Source: Butyricimonas sp. Marseille-P3923 (GTDB lineage: Bacteria > Bacteroidota > Bacteroidia > Bacteroidales > Marinifilaceae). From it: a stretch of 64,000 nucleotides of DNA. Every line of letters starts with the position of its first letter. Positions within the stretch are counted from its first letter, which is position 1. The notes below the pieces were generated by a model. That model was not told the DNA's origin. It was given only the letters and a program-made list of their open reading frames with translations, and did not search any database. Shown here in pieces: positions 44,898 through 53,343 of this stretch. The position numbers and the translations under genes are program-made. The DNA is taken from NCBI RefSeq assembly GCF_900184685.1, contig NZ_FXXL01000007.1:310001-374000 (forward strand), given 5' to 3'.

Positions 44898-45602
44898 ATG
44901 AGTTTTAATTTGAATTATCTGGCAGATTACGAGTTTGCCATTTTTGATGTTGTGGTACAATTACCCGTAAATTCGAAAGAATCGTTACGGTTTAATCAAG
45001 AGAAAAGTTGCAGAATGTATATGAGGCGTATGCTGGAACGGGAAAGTTTGCTGTTTTATAAAATAGGAGCCCGGATTGAGGAAAGTGACTGCCCGGAGGA
45101 AGCGAAAGAGGAGATTCGTAATCATTTGGAATTATTGGAGGAGTTGTTCGTGACGGATGTAAGTAAACCGAGGGAGAGAATTGTTTTCTTACGAGGGGAC
45201 AAACTTACGGAATGGACGGATTTGAGTGTAGAGGAGCAATTACGGGTTTGGCGGTTTGTGATAGTCCAATATAATTCAGTACGAAGGTTGAGGGAGCATT
45301 TTGGACGGGAGAGATATCTGGTGCCGGGGTATTACCGTTGGACGGAGAGTCCGTCTTGTTTGTTGGAAATGGGGAATATTCTATGGGAAACGAAAATTGT
45401 GGTGGCGAATGGTGGTGTGAACACGAAAAAGGCCTTTCTGAATTATTTGTGTTTGTTTTATGATGTATCATTTCCCTCGAATTACAATCGGGAGTTGTAT
45501 CGGATGGAGAATCGGGAGAATCCCCACAAGTTTTGGTCGGAGACTTCAGACAAGTATCTTCAGTGGATTCAACAGCGTTTGGGAGAAAGTGAGGAAGAAT
45601 AG
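44898..45602 (+). CDS. hypothetical protein, possibly RteC-like
   Basis: A 234-residue soluble protein without signal peptide. The C-terminal third (FLNYLCLFYDVSFPSNYNRE then a run ending DKYLQWIQQRL) resembles the end of RteC-type proteins, which control conjugative-transposon excision in Bacteroides; the N-terminal part is helical and charged but only loosely similar. It stands alone between two terminators (44845-44876 and 45643-45681), just before the lysis-like cassette. A mobile-element regulator is a possibility, not a firm call. Confidence 0.5.
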   Translation: MSFNLNYLADYEFAIFDVVVQLPVNSKESLRFNQEKSCRMYMRRMLERESLLFYKIGARIEESDCPEEAKEEIRNHLELLEELFVTDVSKPRERIVFLRGDKLTEWTDLSVEEQLRVWRFVIVQYNSVRRLREHFGRERYLVPGYYRWTESPSCLLEMGNILWETKIVVANGGVNTKKAFLNYLCLFYDVSFPSNYNRELYRMENRENPHKFWSETSDKYLQWIQQRLGESEEE

Positions 45603-45642
45603 TACAAGTGTTGTGATTGAAAAAATGTTAAATGTGACTCGG

Positions 45643-45681
45643 AATGCTGACTAACAAGTCAGCATTTTTATTTTTTTTGTT
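45643..45681 (+). terminator. strong intrinsic terminator
   Basis: A perfect 10-bp stem AATGCTGACT / AGTCAGCATT (45643-45652 with 45657-45666), AACA loop, followed by a T-rich tail of about 14 bases. It ends the 44898-45602 gene. The remaining gap to 45910 is AT-rich; I see no further gene and no clear promoter box. Confidence 0.92.
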
Positions 45682-45910
45682 TGTGTAAAGGTTGTTTGAA
45701 AATCTTTTTACTCTTGTATAGAATAACGTGATGTACCTATTGGAAACCGCAATGGGTAAGGGATTCATTGCCTTGTTCGTAATAAAAAAACAATCAGAAA
45801 AGGAATTGTTGAATTATTTCTATTAAAAAAATAATAATTGCCGTGGGGGAGTATGATGTTTTCGGGTTGATATGGTTGTAATATTGTATCAAACCAAAAT
45901 ATTGATTATC

Positions 45911-46282
45911 ATGGGTGTATTTTCAAATGTATTTCAAGAAATCGGAGATGTAATTAACGGTTTATCGGTGTCTGCAAAAGAAAAACAACAGATTCAGGCA
46001 GATATTATAGCCTTGTTATATCGCCACGAGAGTGAATTGACACGAGGCAGGCTGGAAGTCGTCGATCGGGAGGCGCAAGGAAATTGGTTGCAAAGGTCGT
46101 GGCGTCCGATCGTGATGCTTGTGTTTACCTTGGTTATTTTATTAGGAGTTTTTAATCCTTCTCCGCTTTTGTCCGAAACATCCCGTTTTTGGGACTTACT
46201 TGAAATCGGGTTGGGAGGATACGTGATCGGAAGGAGTGGGGAGAAGATTACAGGGAATTTATTCAGGAGAAAAATAAAATGA
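45911..46282 (+). CDS. 3TM-type phage-like holin
   Basis: A 123-residue protein starting MGVFSNVF (ATG 45911; an earlier in-frame ATG at 45872 would add 13 residues that do not fit the family). The charged helix LTRGRLEVVDREAQGNWLQR is followed by hydrophobic segments (about 65-81 and 95-110) and VIGRSGEKI. This matches the 3TM holin family (PF11351) known from phages and gene transfer agents. Holins open the inner membrane so that a murein hydrolase can reach the wall; the amidase follows 44 bases downstream. No phage structural genes are nearby. Confidence 0.82.
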   Translation: MGVFSNVFQEIGDVINGLSVSAKEKQQIQADIIALLYRHESELTRGRLEVVDREAQGNWLQRSWRPIVMLVFTLVILLGVFNPSPLLSETSRFWDLLEIGLGGYVIGRSGEKITGNLFRRKIK

Positions 46283-46326
46283 TCTGATTCATTTTATTTT
46301 TATGATTTACAATTAAATAATTATTT

Positions 46327-46917
46327 ATGTTGAGTATTGTATCGGATGTTTTGTGCGGAGAAGAAGTAAAGTATTTTTCGTGCGGTAAGTGTAAGACCCG
46401 GATGAAAGTGGTGGACACGATTGTGTTGCACGGAACCGGGGGAGCAAGTGCGATGTCGTCTGTGGTACATTTGTGTAATCCGGGGACGAAGGTGGCGGCA
46501 CATACGGTTGTTGGACGGGATGGTGATTATTATCAGATGGTACCTTACGTGATTAAGGCATGGCACGCGGGAGTGAGCATGCATCAGGGAAGAGCGAATG
46601 TAAATGACTTTTCTATCGGGGTGGAGATGGATAACGGGGGACAGTTGAAACGGAAAGGAAACCGTTTCTTCTCGTCGTTCGGGCGGGAGTATATGCCTGA
46701 CGAGGTGTACACGGGAATAGAGAACGGACGGGCGGTGTATTGGCATGCTTACACGGCGGAGCAAGTGGAGGCGGTTATTCGGTTATGTCGATTATTGCGG
46801 GTACATTACGGGATCAAGTATCTCGTGCGTCATTCGGATATTACTTCCCGAAAAGTGGATCCGGGACCGGCGTTTCCGTTTGAAGAGGTGAAGAAAAGAG
46901 CGGGTTTTGTATATTGA
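46327..46917 (+). CDS. N-acetylmuramoyl-L-alanine amidase (Amidase_2, endolysin-like)
   Basis: A 196-residue enzyme of the PGRP/AmpD/T7-lysozyme fold that cleaves the bond between N-acetylmuramic acid and the peptide stem. Zinc ligands and catalytic residues are visible as VLHGTGG (His35), VRHSD (His169) and RKVDPGPAF (Lys176, Asp178). There is no signal peptide, as in phage endolysins that need a holin, and the holin gene lies just upstream. The stop codon overlaps the ribosome-binding site of the next gene, so the genes are translationally linked. Confidence 0.92.
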   Translation: MLSIVSDVLCGEEVKYFSCGKCKTRMKVVDTIVLHGTGGASAMSSVVHLCNPGTKVAAHTVVGRDGDYYQMVPYVIKAWHAGVSMHQGRANVNDFSIGVEMDNGGQLKRKGNRFFSSFGREYMPDEVYTGIENGRAVYWHAYTAEQVEAVIRLCRLLRVHYGIKYLVRHSDITSRKVDPGPAFPFEEVKKRAGFVY

Positions 46918-46927
46918 AGGAGGAAGT

Positions 46928-47578
46928 ATGGCAACTAGAAAGTCTTTATTTGATTGTTTCTCGGGAAAGTTGGGAAACGTGGTGTTGTACACGAGATTCG
47001 GGAAAGGATTCGTGCGAATGTGTCCGACTCGGGTGAATAATCCTCGAACAGAGTTACAAATGTTTTACAGGGCACGTTTACGGAGGGTGAACACGTTTTA
47101 CAGTGCGGTGAGGCAGACTCCTTTGGCTGAGATATGGAGGATTGCTGCACGGGAGGTGAACACGGGTGCAAACGTGTTGTTCAATAAAATGAATATCCGG
47201 GCTTTTAACGGGGAGAAAGGTATTTTCTACGACAGATTGCATTTCACGGCAGGAAGTTTGCCGCTGGCGGAGGAAATGAGGGTGAGGCGTTTGTCGGAAC
47301 GAGAGGTGTTGTTGACATGGAAGAATATCGCTGTTTTGAATAAGGATCGGAAATGGGATCGGTTGTTGGTAATAGTTATGATGGAAAACGATTTGTTTGA
47401 CGTGATATTGCCAAAGGTGCCGGGGAGTATGCGTTGGGATGAGGAAGCCGTGGTGTGTTTGCCGGAGGGGACGAAAGAGGTAAAGTATCTGTATTGTGCT
47501 TTTGTTGCCGGTAATTGGGACAAGTGTTCGGATAATCAGTTTTTAGAGATACCCGATTCGGCAGAGAGTGTCCGATAG
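46928..47578 (+). CDS. DUF6266-type protein (copy 1)
   Basis: A 216-residue protein. Start at ATG 46928 is set by AAGGAGGA at 46917-46924. N-terminal module: FSGKLGNVVLYTRFGKGFVR then NNPRTELQMFYRARL, the typical DUF6266 pattern of a GK-x-GNVV-x-Y loop and an NP-x-T-x-x-Q motif. The rest is beta-rich with an Ig-like segment (VRRLSEREVLLTWKN). No signal peptide or membrane segment. DUF6266 has no established function. A paralog follows at 47613-48275; both sit behind the holin and amidase. Confidence 0.75.
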   Translation: MATRKSLFDCFSGKLGNVVLYTRFGKGFVRMCPTRVNNPRTELQMFYRARLRRVNTFYSAVRQTPLAEIWRIAAREVNTGANVLFNKMNIRAFNGEKGIFYDRLHFTAGSLPLAEEMRVRRLSEREVLLTWKNIAVLNKDRKWDRLLVIVMMENDLFDVILPKVPGSMRWDEEAVVCLPEGTKEVKYLYCAFVAGNWDKCSDNQFLEIPDSAESVR

Positions 47579-47612
47579 GGAGGTTTAATGTTTCATTTAA
47601 AAAAGTAGAATT

Positions 47613-48275
47613 ATGGTTTTATTCAGGTCATTGTTTTTTGGAGAAGTGAGGAAGTCGATTGGTAATGTGACGACTTATTCGGGAGCAAAAGGGTATAGCG
47701 TGGGCAGAACCCGGCGCATGAAGATACGCAATCCCAAAACCCCGGGACAGTTGCGACAACGGGCAAAAATGAAGGAACTGTTGCGTCTTTCTCTTTATTT
47801 TGCTCCCGCCGCGGAACTTGGTTTTCCGGGACGTACAGCCGGAACTTCCTGTTATAACGCATTTGTGAAAGAGAACATGGGGGCGATCACTGCCACGGAG
47901 TCGGAGAGTGGGGAGGTCGTGGCTACGGTGAATTACGATCAAGTGGTTTGTGCGTCCGGTTACTTGACCTCGCTGGCGAATGTGGAGGTAACTGTGGATA
48001 CGGCTGCTAAAAAAGTAAACGTGACACAGGAAGCTCAAACATATTGGTCGGCAGTGGCGAACCCGAACGATGTTTTGTACGTGGCGATGTATGAAAAAGA
48101 GAAACAGGAGATGGTTGTTACGGGCTGCCGCAACCGGAAGGAATCGGGTTCAACCAGTATCGCATTAGGAAAGAATTGGGCGGTAGAGAATCTGGTGATT
48201 TATGCTTTCATGTTGTCGAAAGACAAGCGGAAAGCATCCCGAAGTATTGTACTTCAACCGACTTCAAATGAATAA
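47613..48275 (+). CDS. DUF6266-type protein (copy 2)
   Basis: A 220-residue paralog of the preceding protein: N-terminal module RKSIGNVTTYSGAKGYSVGR followed by RNPKTPGQLRQRAKMKELL, then a beta-rich C-terminal region (about 95-215) with repeated strands such as VATVNYDQV and VEVTVDTAAKKVNVT. No signal peptide. The two copies share the basic N-terminal module but differ in the rest, as expected for paired subunits or different binding specificities. Separated by 34 bases from copy 1 and 2 bases from the small membrane protein. Confidence 0.72.
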   Translation: MVLFRSLFFGEVRKSIGNVTTYSGAKGYSVGRTRRMKIRNPKTPGQLRQRAKMKELLRLSLYFAPAAELGFPGRTAGTSCYNAFVKENMGAITATESESGEVVATVNYDQVVCASGYLTSLANVEVTVDTAAKKVNVTQEAQTYWSAVANPNDVLYVAMYEKEKQEMVVTGCRNRKESGSTSIALGKNWAVENLVIYAFMLSKDKRKASRSIVLQPTSNE

Positions 48276-48277
48276 GT

Positions 48278-48469
48278 ATGGAAGGAGTCGGTCATTTTGT
48301 CGTCGGATTGTTCTCCACGTACTGTATTAACGTTTCGTTTGTCCGCATGGGGTGTGTTTCGGTAACCGATGCAATGCTTTCACATGTGGTGAGTATTGTC
48401 GGGGGTGTGTTAAGTGCCGTGGTGGTCGCGTGGTTGAGAGATCGGTGGGGAAGGAAGAAAAGTTTGTGA
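48278..48469 (+). CDS. small membrane protein of the lysis-like cassette
   Basis: A 63-residue protein starting 2 bases after DUF6266 copy 2. It has two hydrophobic stretches (about 5-22 and 35-51) and a basic tail WLRDRWGRKKSL, so it is probably inserted in the inner membrane with a positive cytoplasmic end. Not a known family to me; it could be a second holin-like, antiholin-like or anchoring protein. It is the last gene of the cassette, followed by a stem-loop at 48521-48552. Confidence 0.6.
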   Translation: MEGVGHFVVGLFSTYCINVSFVRMGCVSVTDAMLSHVVSIVGGVLSAVVVAWLRDRWGRKKSL

Positions 48470-48520
48470 CGTGATGCCACGGTACTTTAGACTACTGTTA
48501 TCGTGGTGGCGAGAAGTTAA

Positions 48521-48552
48521 GAGGGTGTCTCAAAAAAACATGAGATGCCCTC
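48521..48552 (+). terminator. stem-loop ending the lysis-like cassette
   Basis: GAGGGTGTCTCA (48521-48532) pairs with TGAGATGCCCTC (48541-48552), including two G-U pairs, with an A-rich loop of 8 bases. No T-run follows, so termination is uncertain. Confidence 0.5.
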
Positions 48553-48614
48553 AGCTGAATTACTACTGTCTTCGGGAAACTTCAATTCTAAACTCTAAAT
48601 TCTAAATTTATTTT

Positions 48615-48622
48615 TATCTTTG
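48615..48622 (+). promoter_or_regulatory. -7 box before AAA-ATPase/PD-(D/E)XK gene copy 2
   Basis: TATCTTTG, identical to the box at 34932-34939. It overlaps the first bases before an ATG at 48624, which would be untranscribed or at the very 5' end, so the start is placed at 48648. Confidence 0.55.
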
Positions 48623-48647
48623 TATGATAAACAACGGAAAAGCAGTT

Positions 48648-50204
48648 ATGGATAATATGTCACGCAAACTTCCCATCGGGATACAGACTTTTGAAAAACT
48701 TCGAGAAGGCAACCATGTTTACGTGGATAAAACGGCCTTTATTTGGAAGATCGCTTCCACGGAAACCCCTTATTTCCTAAGTCGTCCTCGCCGTTTCGGC
48801 AAAAGCCTGTTATTGTCGACTTTTGAGGCTTATTTCGAGGGGAAGAAGGAGTTGTTCGAGGGACTTGCGATTGCCGGGTTGGAGAAGGAATGGAACGAGT
48901 ACCCGGTGTTGCATCTGGATTTGAACGCGGAGAAGTATGATTCTCCCCGGAAATTGAATGATATATTGAGCAATAACTTGACGCGATGGGAGGCTGAATA
49001 CGGCAAGGGAGAGGACGAACCGACTCTTTCGCTTCGTTTCTCGGGCGTGATTCGCCGGGCGAGTGAACGGGCGGGACGTGGCGTGGTGGTACTGGTGGAC
49101 GAGTACGACAAGCCCCTGCTGCAAACCTTGGGTAACGACGCTTTGCTGGAAGATTACCGCCAGACGTTGAAGGCATTCTACGGGGTACTGAAGAGTTCAG
49201 ACCGTTATTTGCGTTTCGTGTTCCTGACGGGCGTGACGAAGTTCGCGCAAGTGAGCGTGTTCAGTGACTTGAATCAATTGAACGACATCAGTATGAAACC
49301 GCAGTACGCCACGATTTGCGGCATCACGCGGCAGGAACTGGAAGCGACGTTTGCGCCGGAGCTGGAGCGGTTGGCGGAGGCGAACAGGTTGACGCGTGAG
49401 GATGCCTTGGACAAGATGGAAGCGTTGTATGACGGTTATCATTTTTGCGAGTTCTCGGAAGGGGTGTTCAACCCTTTCAGCGTATTGAACGTGTTCGACG
49501 GTTACAAGTTCAGCAATTACTGGTTCCAGACGGGTACGCCGACCTTCCTCGTCGAGTTGCTTAAGAAAAGCGATTACGACCTGCGGGTATTGCTCGACGG
49601 TCTTGAAGCACCATCTTCCTCGTTCGCCGAGTACCGGGTGGATGCCAATAACCCGATCCCGCTGATTTACCAGAGCGGGTACTTGACGATAAAGGGTTAC
49701 GACGCGGAATTCGGGAATTATCTGCTGGAGTTTCCCAATGATGAGGTGCGGTACGGGTTTATGAATTTCCTCGTTCCTTTTTACACCTCGGTTCCCGACG
49801 AGGATAAGGGATTCTATATCGGTAAGTTCGTGCAGGAGCTTCGTGTGGGAAAGGTGGATGATTTCATGTCACGTTTGCAAGCCTTCTTCGCGGATTTCCC
49901 GTATGAACTCAATACCAAGACGGAGCGACACTACCAAGTAGTGTTCTACCTCGTGTTCAAGTTAATGGGGCAGTTCACGGACGCGGAGGTGAAGAGTGCC
50001 GTGGGACGGGCGGATGCCGTGGTGAAGACGCCGAAGTACATTTACGTTTTCGAGTTCAAGTTGAACGGGACAGCCGAGGAGGCTTTACAGCAAATTGACG
50101 ACAAGAAATACTTGCTCCCTTACCAAGCGGACGGGCGTGAGCTGGTAAAAGTCGGCGTGGAGTTTAGCGCCGCGGAACGGAATATCGGGAAGTGGATTTA
50201 TTAA
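48648..50204 (+). CDS. AAA-ATPase-like protein with C-terminal PD-(D/E)XK nuclease domain (copy 2)
   Basis: A 518-residue paralog of 34979-36535, equal in length. N-terminal ATPase: Walker A SRPRRFGKS (Lys52), Walker B VVVLVDEYDKP. C-terminal PD-(D/E)XK domain: acidic residue in GRADAVV and E-x-K in VFEFKLNG. The gene is notably richer in GC than copy 1, so the two were probably acquired separately. ATG 48648 is chosen because the promoter box at 48615-48622 excludes ATG 48624. Role unknown; nucleotide-driven DNA or protein remodelling plus nuclease action is the domain-based expectation. Confidence 0.88.
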   Translation: MDNMSRKLPIGIQTFEKLREGNHVYVDKTAFIWKIASTETPYFLSRPRRFGKSLLLSTFEAYFEGKKELFEGLAIAGLEKEWNEYPVLHLDLNAEKYDSPRKLNDILSNNLTRWEAEYGKGEDEPTLSLRFSGVIRRASERAGRGVVVLVDEYDKPLLQTLGNDALLEDYRQTLKAFYGVLKSSDRYLRFVFLTGVTKFAQVSVFSDLNQLNDISMKPQYATICGITRQELEATFAPELERLAEANRLTREDALDKMEALYDGYHFCEFSEGVFNPFSVLNVFDGYKFSNYWFQTGTPTFLVELLKKSDYDLRVLLDGLEAPSSSFAEYRVDANNPIPLIYQSGYLTIKGYDAEFGNYLLEFPNDEVRYGFMNFLVPFYTSVPDEDKGFYIGKFVQELRVGKVDDFMSRLQAFFADFPYELNTKTERHYQVVFYLVFKLMGQFTDAEVKSAVGRADAVVKTPKYIYVFEFKLNGTAEEALQQIDDKKYLLPYQADGRELVKVGVEFSAAERNIGKWIY

Positions 50205-50227
50205 TTTTAGATTTATGATTTTAGATT
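50204..50227. repeat. 24-bp repeat, inverse copy of 61946-61969
   Basis: This AT-rich 24-mer beginning at the stop codon of the preceding gene is the exact reverse complement of 61946-61969. A degenerate relative (CTAAATTCTAAATTTA) is at 48594-48609. The gap 50228-50370 also contains a degraded palindrome with CCCTCCGGCTCC, similar to the arms of 26609-26782. Confidence 0.7.
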
Positions 50228-50370
50228 GAGGACAACCCCTCCGGCTCCCCCCCTTACACGGTGGAAGAGACGTGATGCAGGAGTTGTTTTTCATTGAAGA
50301 AGTACATGGATAAAAAGATGCTTTTGTGGTAATAATCATTGAAGCCAAATAAACTTTAAAATGATATGAT

Positions 50371-51231
50371 ATGACGTTAAGTATAGACCAAAGCAGTTGC
50401 ATAAAATGCGGAAAGTGCGTGAAGGTTTGTCCGGCGGCGATTTTTACACAGGTAAAGGTGGGGGAAGTCGTGGGGATCGAGCACGAGGAGATGTGTATCG
50501 GGTGTGGGCATTGTGCTGCGGCGTGTCCGACGGGTGCGGTGAAGCATAGTGATTTCCCAGCGGAGAAAGTACACCCGATTGATTACACGCTGTTGCCGAC
50601 CCCTGAGCAGATGATGCTTTTGTGCAAGGCACGGCGTTCGAACCGGACGATGACAAAGCAACCTGTTCCGGCGGAGATGTTGGATATGATCGTGGAGGCG
50701 GCACATCGGGCTCCCACAGCGACGAACGCGCAGAGCGTGTCGTTCACGTTGGTTACAGATCCGAAACGGGTGCGTGAAGTAAGCGAGTATACGCTTGGTA
50801 TTTTTGGCGGGGTGTTGAAGAAATTGAAGAATCCGATATTGAAACCTCTGTTGAAACCTTTGTTGAAAGGGGTTTACAGGTATGTGCCTGTTTTTGAACG
50901 TTTGCTCCGGGAAGATCGAGCCGGGAATGACCCGATACTGCGTCATGCCACGGCTTTGCTTTTCATTCATACACCTGAGTCGAATCGTTTCGGGTGTGAA
51001 GATTGTAATCTGGCTTATCAGAATGCCTCGTTGATGGCGGAGAGCCTTGGCATCAGTCAAGTGTATATGGGATTCGTGATGTCTGCCGTCAAGCAGGACA
51101 ACAAGAGAGGGTTGGCGAAATCGTTGGGGATAGACGGACATATCCATGCTATCATGGCACTGGGGATGCCTGCTTTCCGTTATCCGAATTACATTGACCG
51201 TAAAGATATAAAAGTGACGAAATTGGAATAA
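50371..51231 (+). CDS. ferredoxin-nitroreductase fusion protein
   Basis: A 286-residue cytoplasmic enzyme. Two 4Fe-4S clusters at the N-terminus (Cys10, 13, 16, 20 and Cys42, 45, 48, 52) are followed by a nitroreductase-family FMN domain (about 75-270) with RRSNRTMTKQPVPAEMLDMI, RAPTATNAQS and MAESLGISQVYMGF. It probably takes electrons from a low-potential donor through its own ferredoxin domain to reduce flavin-bound substrates such as quinones, nitro compounds or heterocycles; the natural substrate is unknown. It precedes thioredoxin and a CoA-disulfide-reductase-like gene on the same strand. Confidence 0.92.
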   Translation: MTLSIDQSSCIKCGKCVKVCPAAIFTQVKVGEVVGIEHEEMCIGCGHCAAACPTGAVKHSDFPAEKVHPIDYTLLPTPEQMMLLCKARRSNRTMTKQPVPAEMLDMIVEAAHRAPTATNAQSVSFTLVTDPKRVREVSEYTLGIFGGVLKKLKNPILKPLLKPLLKGVYRYVPVFERLLREDRAGNDPILRHATALLFIHTPESNRFGCEDCNLAYQNASLMAESLGISQVYMGFVMSAVKQDNKRGLAKSLGIDGHIHAIMALGMPAFRYPNYIDRKDIKVTKLE

Positions 51232-51286
51232 CTTGTCTTCGCCGATTGACGTATATCGGATATGAATTAACGAAAACAATAAAGCT

Positions 51287-51589
51287 ATGGACAAGTTCAA
51301 CGAATTGATTAATGGTGACAAACCGGTATTGGTAGACTTTTTCGCTACTTGGTGCGGACCTTGCAAGATGATGCACCCGATACTTGAAGAGGTAAAGAAA
51401 CGGTTGGGGGATAAGGTGGTTATTCTGAAGGTGGATGTGGATGTCCCGGCTAATCGTCAGCCGGTGTACCAATATCATATTCAGTCGGTACCGACACTCA
51501 TGTTGTTTAAAGGAGGACGTATGTTGTGGAATAATAGCGGTGTGGTACAGGCCGCACAGTTACAGCAAATTATAGAACAGTATATGTGA
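51287..51589 (+). CDS. trxA: thioredoxin
   Basis: A 100-residue cytoplasmic thioredoxin with the full fold: VLVDFFATWCGPC (redox Cys23 and Cys26), DVDVPANRQPVYQYHIQSVP with the cis-proline, TLMLFKGG. It reduces protein disulfides. It lies 17 bases before the CoA-disulfide-reductase-like gene, which suggests a joint role in thiol or persulfide control. Symbol given for the family; it may be one of several thioredoxins. Confidence 0.93.
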   Translation: MDKFNELINGDKPVLVDFFATWCGPCKMMHPILEEVKKRLGDKVVILKVDVDVPANRQPVYQYHIQSVPTLMLFKGGRMLWNNSGVVQAAQLQQIIEQYM

Positions 51590-51606
51590 CATTTAAAATA
51601 AATTGT

Positions 51607-53313
51607 ATGAAGTATGTGATAGTCGGTGGTGTGGCGGGAGGAGCTTCTACGGCAGCCCGTTTGCGTAGACTGGATGAAAATGCTGAAATAATCCTTTTCG
51701 AGAGAGGTGAGTATATCTCTTACGCGAATTGCGGATTACCTTATTATATTGGAGATGTGATTTATGAGCGACAAAAATTATTCGTGCAGACGCCGGAGAG
51801 TTTTGCCGCTCGTTTTAATATAGAAGCTCGGATACGTTCTGAAGTGGAGGGAATAGAACCGGGGAAAAAGGTGGTAACGGTGTGCGACTTGAATTCGGGA
51901 AAACGTTACGAGGAGTCGTATGACAAGTTGATTCTATCGCCGGGTGCGGAGCCTGTGCGTCCCCCGTTACCGGGAATCGATGGCGACGGGATATTCACCT
52001 TGCGTAATGTAAGCGATACGGATCGGGTGAAAGAGTACGTGGAGGAGCGTGACGTGAAGCGGGTAGTGATTGTTGGTGCCGGTTTTATCGGTTTGGAGAT
52101 GGCGGAGAATCTGCACGAGTACGGAATTGACGTGTCGATCGTGGAAATGGCCGATCAGGTGATGACTCCCGTGGATTACGAGATGGCGGCGATTGTACAC
52201 CAGCATCTTAAAGCAAAGGGCGTGGGACTTTACCTACAAGAGGCAGTGACAGCCTTTCGGCAGACAGGGGAAGGTATGGAAGTCGTGCTGCGAAGCGGGT
52301 TGATATTGCAAACAGACATGGTACTGCTCTCTATCGGGGTTCGTCCGGATGCCCGTTTGGCAAAAGCTGCCGGGTTGGAGATCGGGGAAACGGGAGGAAT
52401 CAAGGTGAACGAGTATTTGCAGACTTCCGATCCGGATATTTACGCGGTGGGTGATGCCATAGAGTTTCCCAATCCCGTGAGCGGTCGTCCGGCTCTGGCA
52501 TTTTTGGCGGGTCCCGCTAATAAACAGGGACGAATTTGCGCGGATAACGCAGTTTACGGTAACCGGAGAAAATATAAAGGCTCGATCAACACGGCTATCG
52601 CGAAGGTATTCGACTTGACGGTAGGGGCAGCGGGTTTGTCGGCGAAGATGCTCGAACGGTTGCAGATCCCTTACAGGGAAGCTATTATTCACGGGGCTTC
52701 GCACGCGGGGTATTACCCGGGGGCAATCATGATGGATATCAAGATTAATTTTTCCCCGACAGACGGGAAATTGCTGGGAGCGCAAGTGGTCGCCGCGGAC
52801 GGGGCGGACAAGCGATTGGAAATGATGTCGGCAGTGATACGGGAAGGTGGTTCCGTGTACGATCTGATGGAATTGGAACAGGCATACGCACCCCCTTATT
52901 CTTCGGCAAAAGATCCGGTGAACATGGCGGGGTTCGTGGCAGATAATATGTTGAGCGGAAAGGTGAAGATGATTAGCTGGCGCGAGTTTCAAGCGATGGA
53001 TACCGAAAGCACGCTCGTGGTCGATGTCCGTGTGCCGGGAGAATTCGCGGAAGGTAGTATAGAAGGTGCCGTGAATATTCCTTTGGACGGATCGCGTGCC
53101 GAGTATCGGAATTTACCGAAAGATAAAACGATCGTGGTCTTTTGTGCTATCGGTTTACGGGGATACATTGCTGCGCGGGTATTGATGCAATTGGGATACA
53201 ACGTGCTGAACTTGAACGGGGGATACCGTACTTATGCTGCGGTTACGGCAGGAAAAGGTAATCCGGTTAATCTTTTTAGCGTACCGTGTTCGGGACCTGT
53301 AAACAAAAAATGA
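51607..53313 (+). CDS. CoA-disulfide reductase-like flavoprotein with rhodanese domain
   Basis: A 568-residue enzyme. FAD-binding start VIVGGVAGGASTAARLRRLD, active cysteine in SYANCGLPYYIG (Cys42), NAD(P)H-binding VVIVGAGFIGLEMAENL (about 152-170), FAD second site DIYAVGDA, and a C-terminal rhodanese domain (about 470-555) with catalytic Cys513 in VVFCAIGLRG. Members reduce CoA disulfides, CoA persulfides or polysulfides. ATG 51607 fits the family; the GTG at 51586 overlaps the thioredoxin stop. With the thioredoxin it forms a likely sulfur and redox unit. Confidence 0.93.
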   Translation: MKYVIVGGVAGGASTAARLRRLDENAEIILFERGEYISYANCGLPYYIGDVIYERQKLFVQTPESFAARFNIEARIRSEVEGIEPGKKVVTVCDLNSGKRYEESYDKLILSPGAEPVRPPLPGIDGDGIFTLRNVSDTDRVKEYVEERDVKRVVIVGAGFIGLEMAENLHEYGIDVSIVEMADQVMTPVDYEMAAIVHQHLKAKGVGLYLQEAVTAFRQTGEGMEVVLRSGLILQTDMVLLSIGVRPDARLAKAAGLEIGETGGIKVNEYLQTSDPDIYAVGDAIEFPNPVSGRPALAFLAGPANKQGRICADNAVYGNRRKYKGSINTAIAKVFDLTVGAAGLSAKMLERLQIPYREAIIHGASHAGYYPGAIMMDIKINFSPTDGKLLGAQVVAADGADKRLEMMSAVIREGGSVYDLMELEQAYAPPYSSAKDPVNMAGFVADNMLSGKVKMISWREFQAMDTESTLVVDVRVPGEFAEGSIEGAVNIPLDGSRAEYRNLPKDKTIVVFCAIGLRGYIAARVLMQLGYNVLNLNGGYRTYAAVTAGKGNPVNLFSVPCSGPVNKK

Positions 53314-53343
53314 ACGACTCTCCGGGATATTGAAACAATTGAA

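Noticed and set aside
50377-51366. Minus-strand open frame of 329 codons
   Set aside because: It lies entirely over the ferredoxin-nitroreductase and the start of thioredoxin, both of which have full sets of conserved motifs.
52234-52992. Minus-strand open frame of 252 codons
   Set aside because: Antisense to the CoA-disulfide-reductase-like gene; no signal, motif or promoter.
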